In this document: piece by piece, positions 1 to 9,171 of the stretch
Position numbering within the stretch: the stretch's first letter is position 1
Layout: each line of letters begins with the position of its first letter
NCBI GenBank assembly: GCA_937142855.1
Contig: CAKZQZ010000017.1
Coordinates: 1 to 64,000 of the forward strand
DNA from: an uncultured Alphaproteobacteria bacterium
GTDB taxonomy: Bacteria; Pseudomonadota; Alphaproteobacteria; Puniceispirillales; Marisalimonadaceae
Length of the DNA: 64,000 nucleotides
Reading direction: 5' to 3'
Notes under the pieces: model-generated
What the model saw: only the letters and a program-made list of their open reading frames with translations
What the model was told of the DNA's origin: nothing
Databases searched by the model: none
Program-made: the position numbers and the translations under genes

Positions 1-2
1 AG

Positions 3-848
3 AAATATTTTTCACAATTTTTTGGTTATAAATTAAGTATAAAGATTACTAAGAATAGTAATAAAAAGGATGAAACCTTCACATCTTATCAGGTTGATAA
101 AAGTGTTTTAAATTATAGAAATATTCAACTTTTAAATATAGTTCGAAAATATTTAAAATATTTTAAATTAGAATGCTCAGATGTTAGGCTAAAAAAAATT
201 ATTCGAGATTATATTACAGTTTTTCACAATAGCCCTATTAAGGAATTAGGAAGTGGTTTTGGATTTAATGAAGGTCTGTTTTTATTTTGCGTAATAAGAA
301 TTATAAAACCGGATACAATAATTGAATCAGGTGTAATGAAAGGTTTTACAACTTATTTAATTGACAAAGCTTCTAAACATGATTGTACAATTTATTGTTA
401 TGATATTAATTTTGAGAATTTAGAGTACAAGTCCCAAAAAGCACTTTACTTCAATAACGATATTACAGTTAATAAACCAAGCCTAAAAAATAAAAATGTC
501 CTAGCATTTTGGGATGATCACACATCTCAATTAGATAGATTAGTTTTTTCACTTAATGAAGGTATAAAATATAATTTTTTTGACGATGATCTAAGCTTTT
601 TAAATTTTCATTCCGACGGCTGGCCCCCAATACCTACAATTTCTATGCTAAAAGAAATAAAACAGAATATTATAAGAGGAGAAGAAATTGAATGGATCTG
701 CAGAAAGAAAAAAGGTAAAATTTGGTTAAATATGTTTAATGATACTAATCCTATTGATGAAGTTATTTTTCATAAAGTTTTCCCAAATCTATTTGAAAAA
801 ACAGGGTATAAAAGTCATAGTCAATGCTCATTTTTAATAACTAAATGA
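3..848 (+). CDS. Class I methyltransferase-like / cephalosporin-hydroxylase-like protein, 5' truncated by the window edge
   Basis: The frame is open from base 3 to the TGA at 846-848, so the gene starts before the window. The segment IIKPDTIIESGVMKGFTTYL (about residues 101-120 of the visible part) resembles the SAM-binding loop of Methyltransf_24/CmcI-like proteins, where a hydrophobic strand runs into E-x-G-x-x-x-G-x-x-T. A second acidic strand (CYDINFEN) would be the usual motif II. Further on, FFDDDLSF and a Gly-Trp-Pro-Pro motif are seen. An ATG at 336 lies inside this fold, so it is not the real start. The neighbours are glycosyltransferases, which suggests work on a surface glycan or a secondary metabolite. 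The substrate is unknown. The 3' end overlaps the convergent glycosyltransferase by 15 bases. Confidence 0.6.
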   Translation, partial: KYFSQFFGYKLSIKITKNSNKKDETFTSYQVDKSVLNYRNIQLLNIVRKYLKYFKLECSDVRLKKIIRDYITVFHNSPIKELGSGFGFNEGLFLFCVIRIIKPDTIIESGVMKGFTTYLIDKASKHDCTIYCYDINFENLEYKSQKALYFNNDITVNKPSLKNKNVLAFWDDHTSQLDRLVFSLNEGIKYNFFDDDLSFLNFHSDGWPPIPTISMLKEIKQNIIRGEEIEWICRKKKGKIWLNMFNDTNPIDEVIFHKVFPNLFEKTGYKSHSQCSFLITK

Positions 849-1937
849 AATTACAATTTTATTTCTATACATATCAAGCATGTTTGAAGATTTGATATTT
901 GAATGTGAAAAATTTTTCCAAGATAATTTTTGTAATTTTTGCATTTCCGAAGTATCTGATAATACATCTAACATACTTTTAAAAAGTTTTGTTTCATCAA
1001 TATCATCTATAACAACCCCATTTTTTCCTATTACCTCAGGTATACCTCCAACGTTTGAAGTAATTACTGCTATTCCATTACTCATAGCCTCAGCAACAAC
1101 TAGACCAAACGGTTCATCCCATATTGAAGGAACTGCTATTAAAGAAGCACGTTTCATAAATTTTTGCACCTTATAATTTGAAGTAAAGCCGTAATAAACA
1201 GCTCTATTACCAATATCTTTGTATTCTTCAATTATTTTCTTTGCAAAATTTGATTGCCTCTGATCATCACCTAAATGAGAAGAACCTATTAAAAAGAATT
1301 TATAATCAGGAAATTTTTTATATAATTTTTTTACAGCTTTTACGTACAATTGAACACCCTTATCATGAACTAATCTTCCAACATATAAAATTTCCTTATA
1401 TTTTTTTGGTAAATATTTAAGATTTCTGTCTACACCATTGTATAAAACAATCACTTTATTCTTATTAGATGAAATACCATTTAAAAATTTTGATTTTATA
1501 AATTTACTAACACAAAAAACAAAACTAACTTTATCCAAAATATTTTTTCTTTCTTCTATTGATTTAGAGCCTCTCATTTCAAGGGGGTTATTATGAAAAA
1601 AAATTGATATACGACCTGATCTTATCGTTTTATAAATATAATCTATTAGATATGGTCTATTATGTATTTCAATTATATTAATTGTATTTTTTTCTTTTAA
1701 AATTTTTCTACACATTATTTTTGCTATATGCATATTTTTACTAAAAAAGGGTAATAATGGTGGTTTTATCCCTATAAAGTTTTCTGATGACATTGGGTCT
1801 TCAACATCCTGTCCATATATAGATATATGCTTTTTAAATTTTGAGTGCTTGAGATTATTTTTAATAGTATTGGAAACTGCAGACGACTTAAGTTTGTCAA
1901 ACTTTTCTTTATAAGGAAGTATAATATTGATTTTCAT
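834..1937 (-). CDS. Glycosyltransferase family 4 (GT-B fold)
   Basis: This 367-residue protein would transfer a sugar from a nucleotide donor, probably to a surface polysaccharide or lipopolysaccharide at the cytoplasmic face of the membrane. The C-terminal half has the Glycos_transf_1 layout: NGVD near 167-170, ILYVGRLVHDKGV near 183-195, and the E-x7-E motif EPFGLVVAE with Glu275 and Glu283, then a Gly-Gly-Ile-Pro-Glu turn near 297-301. The N-terminal acceptor domain carries HNRPY near 92-96, as in family 4 enzymes that search for a host acceptor. No membrane segments are obvious. The gene is flanked by other glycan genes. Donor and acceptor cannot be told from the sequence. Confidence 0.88.
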   Translation of the reverse strand: MKINIILPYKEKFDKLKSSAVSNTIKNNLKHSKFKKHISIYGQDVEDPMSSENFIGIKPPLLPFFSKNMHIAKIMCRKILKEKNTINIIEIHNRPYLIDYIYKTIRSGRISIFFHNNPLEMRGSKSIEERKNILDKVSFVFCVSKFIKSKFLNGISSNKNKVIVLYNGVDRNLKYLPKKYKEILYVGRLVHDKGVQLYVKAVKKLYKKFPDYKFFLIGSSHLGDDQRQSNFAKKIIEEYKDIGNRAVYYGFTSNYKVQKFMKRASLIAVPSIWDEPFGLVVAEAMSNGIAVITSNVGGIPEVIGKNGVVIDDIDETKLFKSMLDVLSDTSEMQKLQKLSWKNFSHSNIKSSNMLDMYRNKIVISFSY

Positions 1938-2018
1938 AATTTTTAATCTTCATAAAACTGAACTTAATGTTATAGGATAAATTTAATTTAATTAATATTG
2001 ATATTTTAAGGATTTGTT

Positions 2019-2756
2019 TTGCAAAATATAATTTGCATGAAGTGGGGTTCAAGATACGGTCACGAATACGTAAATAGACTTTATAAATCTATTAAGAAAC
2101 ATACCAAGCGTCCAACAAAGCTTTACTGTTTTACTGATAATACCGCAAATATTTTTAAGGATATAGTGTGTAAACCTCTACCCAAGATCACTTTGCCCGA
2201 TACAATTTCTTATACACCCTGGAGAAAATTAAGTTTGTGGCAACACCCTCTTTTTGGCTTAAAGGGAGATGTGTTATTTTTAGATTTAGACTTAGTTATT
2301 ACAGGAAATTTAGATCGCTTTTTTGACTTCAAGCCAGGTTTTTATTGTGTAATCGAAAATTGGACCCAATTAGGACAAAATATTGGAAATACAAGTTGTT
2401 TTAGGTTTCCTATTGGAAAATATGCTTCAATTTTTGAAGATTTTCAAAAAAATCCTGAATTATACTGGAAGAAATATCATATAGAACAAATTTATTTAAG
2501 TGCCCAAATAAAAGATCAAGTTTTTTGGCCAAATGAATGGTGTAAAAGTTTTAAACATAACCTTCTTCCTCGTTGGCCGCTTAGGATTTGGAAACCGGCA
2601 AAACTTCCCCAAGATACATCTATAGTTGCGTTTACAGGTAAACCTGATCCTGATGACGTTGTCAATGGGCACTGGCCGATAAAAAAATCACAATTTTATA
2701 AAATAATCTATAAGCAGCTAAAGACCCCTAAATGGGTTTCAGAGAATTGGTTATAA
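2019..2756 (+). CDS. Glycosyltransferase-like protein with a DxD motif (GT-A type)
   Basis: The 245-residue protein begins with a hydrophobic strand (MQNIICMKWG), then VNRLYKSIKKHTK, and reaches VLFLDLDLVITGNLD with a D-L-D motif at 89-91. That is the metal/nucleotide-sugar binding motif of GT-A glycosyltransferases of the GT8/Glyco_transf_8C type. I take the TTG at 2019 as start because AAGG lies about 8 bases upstream. An ATG six codons later (2037) is an alternative without a clear ribosome-binding site. The C-terminal half is rich in Trp and Pro (WPNEWCKSF, PRWPLRIW), common in this group. It likely acts in surface glycan assembly with the adjacent family 4 enzyme. The specific sugar is unknown. 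It converges with the next gene at a two-base gap. Confidence 0.75.
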   Translation: MQNIICMKWGSRYGHEYVNRLYKSIKKHTKRPTKLYCFTDNTANIFKDIVCKPLPKITLPDTISYTPWRKLSLWQHPLFGLKGDVLFLDLDLVITGNLDRFFDFKPGFYCVIENWTQLGQNIGNTSCFRFPIGKYASIFEDFQKNPELYWKKYHIEQIYLSAQIKDQVFWPNEWCKSFKHNLLPRWPLRIWKPAKLPQDTSIVAFTGKPDPDDVVNGHWPIKKSQFYKIIYKQLKTPKWVSENWL

Positions 2757-2758
2757 TT

Positions 2759-3715
2759 TTAAGAAATTTGATTAACTGGTTTTTTTTCTATAAAACCTTC
2801 TATAGCTTTTAAGTAACCATTAAAGAATTTTTCGTATGCTTCCTCCGACACATAACCAATGTGGGGTGTAAGTATAAGGTTTTTTGTATTTCTTAAGATA
2901 TGATATTTAGGGAGAGGTTCTTGATCATAAACATCTAAAGCCGCACATGAAATAACGTCATTATTTAGGGCATCTATTAAATCTTGTTCTTTTATGATTG
3001 GGCCTCTACTAGTATTAACGATTACTGATCCTTTTTTCATTAAATTAATCTTTTTCTTGTCAATATAACCTATTGTTCTATCAGATAATCTAGTATGAAT
3101 TGTCAAAATATCTGACATTTTGAATAAATCAGTACTGCTTACATATTCAACGCCAGCTTTTTCACAATCCTCTTGTTTTAAATTATGGCTCCAAGCTATG
3201 ACCTTCATTCCAAAAGCTTTAGCATATTCAACAACTTGCAATCCTTGTTTACCAAGTCCAAAAATACCTAGGGTATTACCCTTCAATCCTCTTCCAATTG
3301 TGGTTTGCCAATTACCATCTTTCATGTTTTCTATTTCAGTCTGCAGTCCCCTCCAACTATTCATAATCAGCGCCCAAGCCAACTCAGCAGTTGAATGAAT
3401 TTTAGTTTCAGTACCACAATAAATTATATTTTTACCTTTTAAAATTTTTGAATCAACAGAGGCATTCCACATTCCACTTGTAATGACTAGTTTTAAATTT
3501 GGAAGTTTATTTATTAATGTTCCTGGAAGTGGGGTTCTCTCTCTCATCAAACACAAAATATCATAATCAGATAGTTTTTCTGATAAGTGAAGATCGTCTC
3601 CTATATATTCATTAAACACCTTAAGCTCTATTTTCTCACTAAGGGTTTCCCAATTAGCAAAATGATGAGTGACATTTTGATAATCGTCTAAAACTGCTAC
3701 CTTCAATTTTTTCAT
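2759..3715 (-). CDS. D-isomer-specific 2-hydroxyacid dehydrogenase
   Basis: A 318-residue NAD(P)-dependent dehydrogenase that would interconvert a 2-keto acid and a D-2-hydroxy acid in the cytoplasm. The Rossmann glycine motif GLGKQG is at 153-158. The catalytic triad expected for the family is present: Arg237 in NTSRGP, Glu266 in YDQEP, and His285 in TPHIGY. The catalytic half is the two-part domain around 1-95 and 285-318. The start ATG lies 3 bases after the stop of the upstream flavoprotein gene (3719-5191), so the two are very probably one transcript and may act on the same organic acid. It is close in layout to the phosphoglycerate/hydroxypyruvate family, but the substrate cannot be set from the sequence. 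Confidence 0.88.
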   Translation of the reverse strand: MKKLKVAVLDDYQNVTHHFANWETLSEKIELKVFNEYIGDDLHLSEKLSDYDILCLMRERTPLPGTLINKLPNLKLVITSGMWNASVDSKILKGKNIIYCGTETKIHSTAELAWALIMNSWRGLQTEIENMKDGNWQTTIGRGLKGNTLGIFGLGKQGLQVVEYAKAFGMKVIAWSHNLKQEDCEKAGVEYVSSTDLFKMSDILTIHTRLSDRTIGYIDKKKINLMKKGSVIVNTSRGPIIKEQDLIDALNNDVISCAALDVYDQEPLPKYHILRNTKNLILTPHIGYVSEEAYEKFFNGYLKAIEGFIEKKPVNQIS

Positions 3716-3718
3716 TGT

Positions 3719-5191
3719 CTATCCTTCTTGTACTGAACCATAACCAGCCATTCTTCCAAAAACAGCCCCCGATGTTAAACCCGAACCACCAGGGTAACCA
3801 TTAAAAAAAACGCCTCCCACTAACTCGCCACAAGCAAATAAACCATTTATGGGATTGTTCTTAGTGTCTAATACTGATCCATTTTTATCAACTTTTAATC
3901 CACCATAAGTAAAGGTTATTCCTCCTGTAACAGGAAATGCTCTATATGGACCTTTATCTATTTTTTGTGCCCAATTAGATTTTTCAATTTCAAGACCATT
4001 TGTTGATTTTCCATCAAGAATAGTAGGATCAAAAGAAGTGTTAATGTTTATTGAATTATTAAATTCGGTAATTGTTTTTTTTGTTTCTATTTTATCAACA
4101 CCATCCATTTTTGTAATTAGATCATCAATGGTGTCTGCCTCAACAAAGTGTGCGTCATGAAAAGTATATTCTTCATAAAGCAAATCAAAGACTTTACTAT
4201 CAAAAACCTGCCAAGCAAAATGACCAGGCTGATCTAAAACTATTTTCCCATATTGAGCGTAAGTGTAATTTCTAAAGTTCTTACCCTCATCCAAAAATCT
4301 TTTTCCTTTTGCATTAATCATAATTCCCAAGAAATAGCATATCTTTCTATAATTTTTTCTTTCACTTGGTTCCAAATCTAAACCACCATAATTTTTCATA
4401 TGCAAATCCATTGGAGTAGCATGACAACCATTATATAAACCGTGTTTTACTGCCCCAATTTCTAAGGCCATCTTCAATCCATCTCCCGTATTATGAGGAG
4501 TACCTCTTACTTTGGCATTAATCCAGTTATCGCCTATATAAGATTTACGAAGTTCGTCATTAGCCTCAAAGCCACCTGAGGCCAGAATAACGGAGTCAGC
4601 ATTTACTTTTTCTTCATTAACACAAACACCTTTTACCTTTCCAGATTCGTAGATAAGGTTTGTGACCGGACTATCGTAAAAAATAGTTCCACCCAATGAT
4701 AAAAATGCATCTAGTTCTTGATCAAACAAACCAACACCTTCATTTTCTGAAGCTAGCGTCAAGCCTCCCCAAAAAATATGTTTTCCATTTTTCAAAAAAC
4801 TCTGTCTTGAATAAATAGGCTCAAATTTAACATTGTGTGAAGAAAGCCATTGGATGGTCTCTAACGATTTAGAAACTAGTATTTTTTGTTCGTGACTTAA
4901 TGGTCGACCATCATTGAAATTTAGTAAATCTTTTTCAAATTTTTCTTGGGTATAAGAGCCAAAATCTGTATTTTTAATTCTTTTATCTTTAGGATTTTTT
5001 AAAAGACCCATTAATTGATCACCATTTTCATAAGAAAATCTCATTGCTCCTGCAGTATACTTTGTATTACCTCCTGACATTTTTTTTTCTGCTTTTTCGT
5101 AAATAGTTACTTCTGCTCCTTTTTCTAAGGCAGCTATACCTGCAGACAAAGCCGCATTACCAGAACCAACAATTACAACTTTTTTGGACAT
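3719..5191 (-). CDS. FAD-dependent dehydrogenase of the fumarate reductase / tricarballylate dehydrogenase (TcuA-like) family
   Basis: This 490-residue flavoprotein starts with the dinucleotide-binding motif VVIVGSGNAALSAGIAA and the Lys/Glu strand that follows. GNAALSAG and the later Ser-Gly-Gly-Asn-Thr resemble TcuA, the tricarballylate dehydrogenase. A second FAD contact, NGLFACGELVGGVFFNGYPG, is near the C-terminus, followed by GGSGLTSGAVFGRMAG, typical of FAD_binding_2 proteins. There is no heme domain and no signal peptide, so it is a soluble cytoplasmic enzyme. AAGGA lies just before the ATG. It is the first gene of a two-gene transcript with the 2-hydroxyacid dehydrogenase. It may oxidise or reduce a C-C bond in a carboxylic or keto-steroid-like substrate; no TcuB partner is seen here. 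Confidence 0.72.
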   Translation of the reverse strand: MSKKVVIVGSGNAALSAGIAALEKGAEVTIYEKAEKKMSGGNTKYTAGAMRFSYENGDQLMGLLKNPKDKRIKNTDFGSYTQEKFEKDLLNFNDGRPLSHEQKILVSKSLETIQWLSSHNVKFEPIYSRQSFLKNGKHIFWGGLTLASENEGVGLFDQELDAFLSLGGTIFYDSPVTNLIYESGKVKGVCVNEEKVNADSVILASGGFEANDELRKSYIGDNWINAKVRGTPHNTGDGLKMALEIGAVKHGLYNGCHATPMDLHMKNYGGLDLEPSERKNYRKICYFLGIMINAKGKRFLDEGKNFRNYTYAQYGKIVLDQPGHFAWQVFDSKVFDLLYEEYTFHDAHFVEADTIDDLITKMDGVDKIETKKTITEFNNSININTSFDPTILDGKSTNGLEIEKSNWAQKIDKGPYRAFPVTGGITFTYGGLKVDKNGSVLDTKNNPINGLFACGELVGGVFFNGYPGGSGLTSGAVFGRMAGYGSVQEG

Positions 5192-5294
5192 ATAGTATTT
5201 TCCTTTTGGCGGTGGAATAATTAATTAGATTGTTTAAATCATTGTTATTCTCTAATGTTAATATTTTCAAGTTCAATTTAAAATTTGGCCCCAA

Positions 5295-6209
5295 ATGTCT
5301 TCAAACATAATTGGTTCTCTTATTTGGATCATTTTTATATTTTTATCGCTATTTACGCACATGATTATAAAATCTTTATCGGGTGATGTGGATTTTATAA
5401 TTACTTTATTTTCTAGGTTTGCATACTCATTACCTATTCTGTTCATACTAGCCTTCATAGCTAGAAAATCGCTTTTATTCCAAATTAACAATTGGAAAAA
5501 TATAGCTTTACGTTCATTTTTTGGTTTTGTGACAATGATAATGGTTTTTTCCTCACTACAACTAATTCCTATTGGCCTTACAACAGCTCTTGCTCAAAGC
5601 TCTGCAATATATGTCACTCTCTTATCTCCATTTGTTTTAGGCGAAAAAATTGGATTAATCAGATGGACAGCTGTTATCGCAGGTTTAATTGGTGTTTTTT
5701 TAATGATTAACCCTATTAGTATAATTAATGAAACATCAGATTTATCAGCTTTCGGTATTTATCTTGCCTTTGGAAGCGCAGTAACACATGCCGCACTTGC
5801 CCTTATTTTAAGAAAAATTGGAAAAACAGAGCACCCTGCCACAACAGCTCTAATACATAATTTAGTAACCACATTAGTTATTACATTTACTATTGTTTTC
5901 TTTGGAACTAAGTTTTATGGAAAAACTGGTGAATATGGATTAGAAATTCTTATAACTCCTAATAATCTTTTATACACTTTGGTATCTCTAGGAATTATAG
6001 GTTCATTTGTTCAGTATCTTATGGCCCAGAGTTATAAATATGCTGAAGCGACCATTTTGGTTACATTAAGATATTTAGCAATACCATTAGCCACGCTTTT
6101 TGGATTTATTATTTGGAATGAAATACCAACAATCAACCAAGTTATTGGCGGCTTAGTTGTTATTGGCTCTTGTCTTTTAATTACATACCGCGAAATTAAA
6201 AAAAAATAG
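5295..6209 (+). CDS. DMT-superfamily transporter with two EamA domains
   Basis: A 304-residue inner-membrane protein with about ten hydrophobic helices in two repeated halves of about 140 residues each, the EamA layout. The first half ends in FVLGEKIGLIRWTAVIAGLIGVFLM, the second in the matching IIWNEIPTINQVIGGLVVIGSCLLI, the conserved E-x-hydrophobic-x(5)-G-x-x-hydrophobic-hydrophobic-x-G pattern of the family. These carriers usually export amino acids or other small metabolites; the substrate here is unknown. The start is the ATG at 5295, without a strong ribosome-binding site. The gene is divergent from the flavoprotein gene (103-base gap) and ends one base before the convergent gamma-glutamyltransferase gene. 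Confidence 0.85.
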   Translation: MSSNIIGSLIWIIFIFLSLFTHMIIKSLSGDVDFIITLFSRFAYSLPILFILAFIARKSLLFQINNWKNIALRSFFGFVTMIMVFSSLQLIPIGLTTALAQSSAIYVTLLSPFVLGEKIGLIRWTAVIAGLIGVFLMINPISIINETSDLSAFGIYLAFGSAVTHAALALILRKIGKTEHPATTALIHNLVTTLVITFTIVFFGTKFYGKTGEYGLEILITPNNLLYTLVSLGIIGSFVQYLMAQSYKYAEATILVTLRYLAIPLATLFGFIIWNEIPTINQVIGGLVVIGSCLLITYREIKKK

Positions 6210-6210
6210 A

Positions 6211-7818
6211 TTAATATCCTATTGCAAGACCATCTTTACGCCAATCACTTGCACCAATTAAAGTGTTTCTTTCTTCATCTATTAAAATCATTTGACCACC
6301 ACCAATAGGGGGAGCTGGGTAATTAATTTGGTGTCCCTTTAATTTTAATTCATTGATTACACCTAAATCAAAGTCATTTTCAATATCTAATATATTATTA
6401 TTTGGAAAAATCCTTGGATAATTTAAAGCAAGTTGAGGGTTTAATCCAAAATCAATCATTTGAGAAAGAACGTAAGCGTGACCAGCAGCTTGGTATTGGC
6501 CGCCCATAACACCAAATGAACTTATAAGTTTATTATCTTTGGAGATCATAGCAGGTATTATAGTGTGAACTGGCCTTTTATTTGGGTTTAATTCATTAGG
6601 ATGACCATCAATGGTATTAAAGGCTCTTCCTCTACAATGAAAAAGAACACCACTTTTGGGTGCTGTTATACCACTTCCAAATGCATCAAAAAGAGAGTTA
6701 ATAAATGAGATCACCATACCGTCTTTATCTCTTACAGTAAGGTAAATTGTATCAGGATGATCGGGAAAATCACTTAGGCTATATACCTTGGCCTTATTCA
6801 TATCAATGTTAGATGCATATTGATCTAATAATTTTGAGTCCAGAAAATGGCAAACAGATAACTTGTTTAAGTCTGGATCTGCTAAATACTGATCTCTTAG
6901 AAAATATCCTATTTTAGTTGCCTCACAAAATAGGTGAGTATAATTAGACTTAGAAAGTTTTTTTAAATCAAACTTTTCAAGAATTGATAAAATAATTAAT
7001 GCAACTAAACCCTGACCATTAGGAGGACATTCATGTACTTTAAATCCCCTATAGTCTGAAGAAATTGGTTTTACCCATTCAGCACTAGTATTACTAAAAT
7101 CATCCAAAGTGTGGTATCCACCGATTGATTCAAGTTTTTTGAACATGTCGTTTGCAATCCACCCATTATAGAAACCGTCACAACCTTCTAGAGAGATTGT
7201 ACGAAAAGTCTCTGATAAATTTTCATTCTTAAAATTATCCATAAATTCAAAAGATTTATCATCTTTTAGGAAAAGCTTCGATGTGTCGGGGTCTGATGAT
7301 AATTTTTGAATATTTTTTGACCAGTCCATGGCCACTCTTTCATGAATTTTTATGCCATGTTGAGCATATTTAATTGCTGGACCAAAGAGTTCTTGCCAAG
7401 GCATATAACCATGGTCTTTATGAAGCAAACTCCATGCAGCAACAGCCCCAGGTATTGTTATAGCTTCTGGCATTTCTGGAGTAATTACTGATATATTTCT
7501 TTTACGAAGTTTACTTGCCTTAGCTTTTGAAGAAGATTTGCCTGAACCATTAAGAGCTTTAATGTTGGCACTTCCATCAACAGAAAGCATCACAAAACAA
7601 TCTCCACCAACCCCTGTCATGTGGGGCTCAGCAACACAAAGAACGGCGTTCATGGCAATTGCAGCATCTACGGCATTACCACCATTTTTTAGAATTTCAA
7701 TTCCCACTGATGCAGCTATTGGATGAGACGAGGCTATCATTGCATGAGAGCTTAAAACGTTTGATTTACCTAGTTTGGAAAAATCTCTCTTATCAAAATA
7801 GTCCAAAATATTATTCAA
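6211..7818 (-). CDS. Gamma-glutamyltransferase family protein (Ntn hydrolase)
   Basis: A 535-residue member of the gamma-glutamyltranspeptidase family, which self-cleaves into two subunits and hydrolyses or transfers gamma-glutamyl or related amide groups. The large-subunit landmarks are NGGNAVDAAIA (45-55) and HMTGVGGDCF (66-75). The nucleophile should be Thr357 in the segment DTIYLTVRDKDG, after which the small subunit would begin. GSGI and the later MGGQYQAAGH loop match the family. No signal peptide is visible, whereas classical Ggt is periplasmic. The IYLTV sequence and absence of a leader fit the YwrD/HpxW-like branch better than glutathione-degrading Ggt. It is a single gene, convergent with the DMT transporter. 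The substrate is not assignable. Confidence 0.85.
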   Translation of the reverse strand: MNNILDYFDKRDFSKLGKSNVLSSHAMIASSHPIAASVGIEILKNGGNAVDAAIAMNAVLCVAEPHMTGVGGDCFVMLSVDGSANIKALNGSGKSSSKAKASKLRKRNISVITPEMPEAITIPGAVAAWSLLHKDHGYMPWQELFGPAIKYAQHGIKIHERVAMDWSKNIQKLSSDPDTSKLFLKDDKSFEFMDNFKNENLSETFRTISLEGCDGFYNGWIANDMFKKLESIGGYHTLDDFSNTSAEWVKPISSDYRGFKVHECPPNGQGLVALIILSILEKFDLKKLSKSNYTHLFCEATKIGYFLRDQYLADPDLNKLSVCHFLDSKLLDQYASNIDMNKAKVYSLSDFPDHPDTIYLTVRDKDGMVISFINSLFDAFGSGITAPKSGVLFHCRGRAFNTIDGHPNELNPNKRPVHTIIPAMISKDNKLISSFGVMGGQYQAAGHAYVLSQMIDFGLNPQLALNYPRIFPNNNILDIENDFDLGVINELKLKGHQINYPAPPIGGGQMILIDEERNTLIGASDWRKDGLAIGY

Positions 7819-7872
7819 GAATTTTTCTCCAGTGAAAACTCATATATTTTATGCTAATAAGTAAACTGATAT

Positions 7873-9063
7873 TTACAGTAGTATTTTTTTTATATTTTTA
7901 GCAGCCTGTCTTATTCGTTGTTCATTCTCAACCAAGCCAACCCTTACATAACCTTCCCCATATTCACCAAATGCCACCCCAGGAGCAACCGCTACATCCG
8001 CCTTAAGCATTAATTCTTTTGCGAACTCTAGTGAGCCTTTGCTCTTATATTTTTCAGGTAAAGGAGCCCATGCAAACATGCTTGCTTGTGGCTTTGGAAT
8101 ATCCCATCCAGACCTTGCCATTGATGTTATTAAAACGTCTCTTCTTCTTTGGTAAGTATTTCTAATGTCTTCAACACAACTTTGGGGTCCATTTAGAGCA
8201 GAAGCAGCTGCAACTTGAACAGGTGTAAAAGCACCATAATCTAAGTAAGATTTAATTCTGGTTAAAGCATGAACTAACTTTGTATTACCAACTGCAAAAC
8301 CAATTCTCCAACCAGCCATAGCATAAGTTTTAGACATTGAAGTAAATTCAACAGCTACTTCTTTTGCCCTAGAAACCTCTAAAATTGAAGGAGGCTTAAC
8401 ATTATCATAATAAATTTCTGCATAAGCTAAATCTGACAAAATATAAACATTATACTTAAGGGCAATCTTTACCAATTCTTCGTAAAAATCTAATGATACA
8501 ACTTGGGCTGTAGGGTTAGATGGAAAAGAAACTATTAAAGCTACTGGTGCTGGAACACTATCTTTTATAGAGTTTTCTAACCTTTCCAAATAGAGTTCAG
8601 GATTAAATATACCCTCATCCATAGCAGGCAAGTGCCTAAGAGAAGCACCCGCAATTATAAAACCATACGGATGAATTGGATAGGAAGGATTTGGAGATAA
8701 TATAATATCACCTGGAGAAGTTATTGCTTGCGCTAAATTTGCCAATCCTTCTTTAGAACCTAAGGTAACAATTACTTCATTTTCAGGATCTAAATCTACA
8801 TTAAAACGTCTTTTATAATAAGTTGACTGTGCCTTTCTTAATCCTGGAATACCTTTACTAGAGGAATACCTTCCCGTGCCAGGTTTCTCTACAGTCTCTT
8901 TTAATTTTTCTCTAATATGTTTAGGTGTAGGCATGTCAGGATTACCCATACCAAAATCTATAATGTCCTTGCCCTTAGCCCTTAATTCGGCTTTTAATCT
9001 ATTAACCTCTGCAAAAACATAGGGTGGCAATCTCTTTATTCTGTCAAATTCATCATTCATCAT
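7873..9063 (-). CDS. alaC: AlaC-type pyridoxal-phosphate aminotransferase
   Basis: A 396-residue class I/II aminotransferase. The N-terminus IKRLPPYVFAEVNRLK and GKDIIDFGMGNPD are close to E. coli AlaC (glutamate-pyruvate aminotransferase). GSKEGLANLAQAI and NPSYPIHPYG follow, with the pyridoxal-phosphate Lys245 in SMSKTYAMAGWRIGF. The end is YVRVGLVENEQRIRQAAKNI. It probably makes alanine from pyruvate and glutamate, or acts on related keto acids; related enzymes are often annotated as LL-diaminopimelate aminotransferase, but this organism carries its own DapC-like gene at 52419-53627. The gene is monocistronic, divergent from the small anchored protein at 9172. Two ATGs and one codon between them lie at the start; I kept the first. 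Confidence 0.88.
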   Translation of the reverse strand: MMNDEFDRIKRLPPYVFAEVNRLKAELRAKGKDIIDFGMGNPDMPTPKHIREKLKETVEKPGTGRYSSSKGIPGLRKAQSTYYKRRFNVDLDPENEVIVTLGSKEGLANLAQAITSPGDIILSPNPSYPIHPYGFIIAGASLRHLPAMDEGIFNPELYLERLENSIKDSVPAPVALIVSFPSNPTAQVVSLDFYEELVKIALKYNVYILSDLAYAEIYYDNVKPPSILEVSRAKEVAVEFTSMSKTYAMAGWRIGFAVGNTKLVHALTRIKSYLDYGAFTPVQVAAASALNGPQSCVEDIRNTYQRRRDVLITSMARSGWDIPKPQASMFAWAPLPEKYKSKGSLEFAKELMLKADVAVAPGVAFGEYGEGYVRVGLVENEQRIRQAAKNIKKILL

Positions 9064-9171
9064 TCATTCCAACAAAATTTGGTCTTTATAAATAATATCT
9101 TTCCCTAAAGAAATTTTAGGTTAAAATTCAATTAATACTATAAGCTCTAATATGTTTAATTTAAGGTATCA

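Noticed and set aside
880-1176. Plus-strand frame opposite the family 4 glycosyltransferase
   Set aside because: The opposite strand carries clear GT4 motifs; this frame has no recognisable domain.
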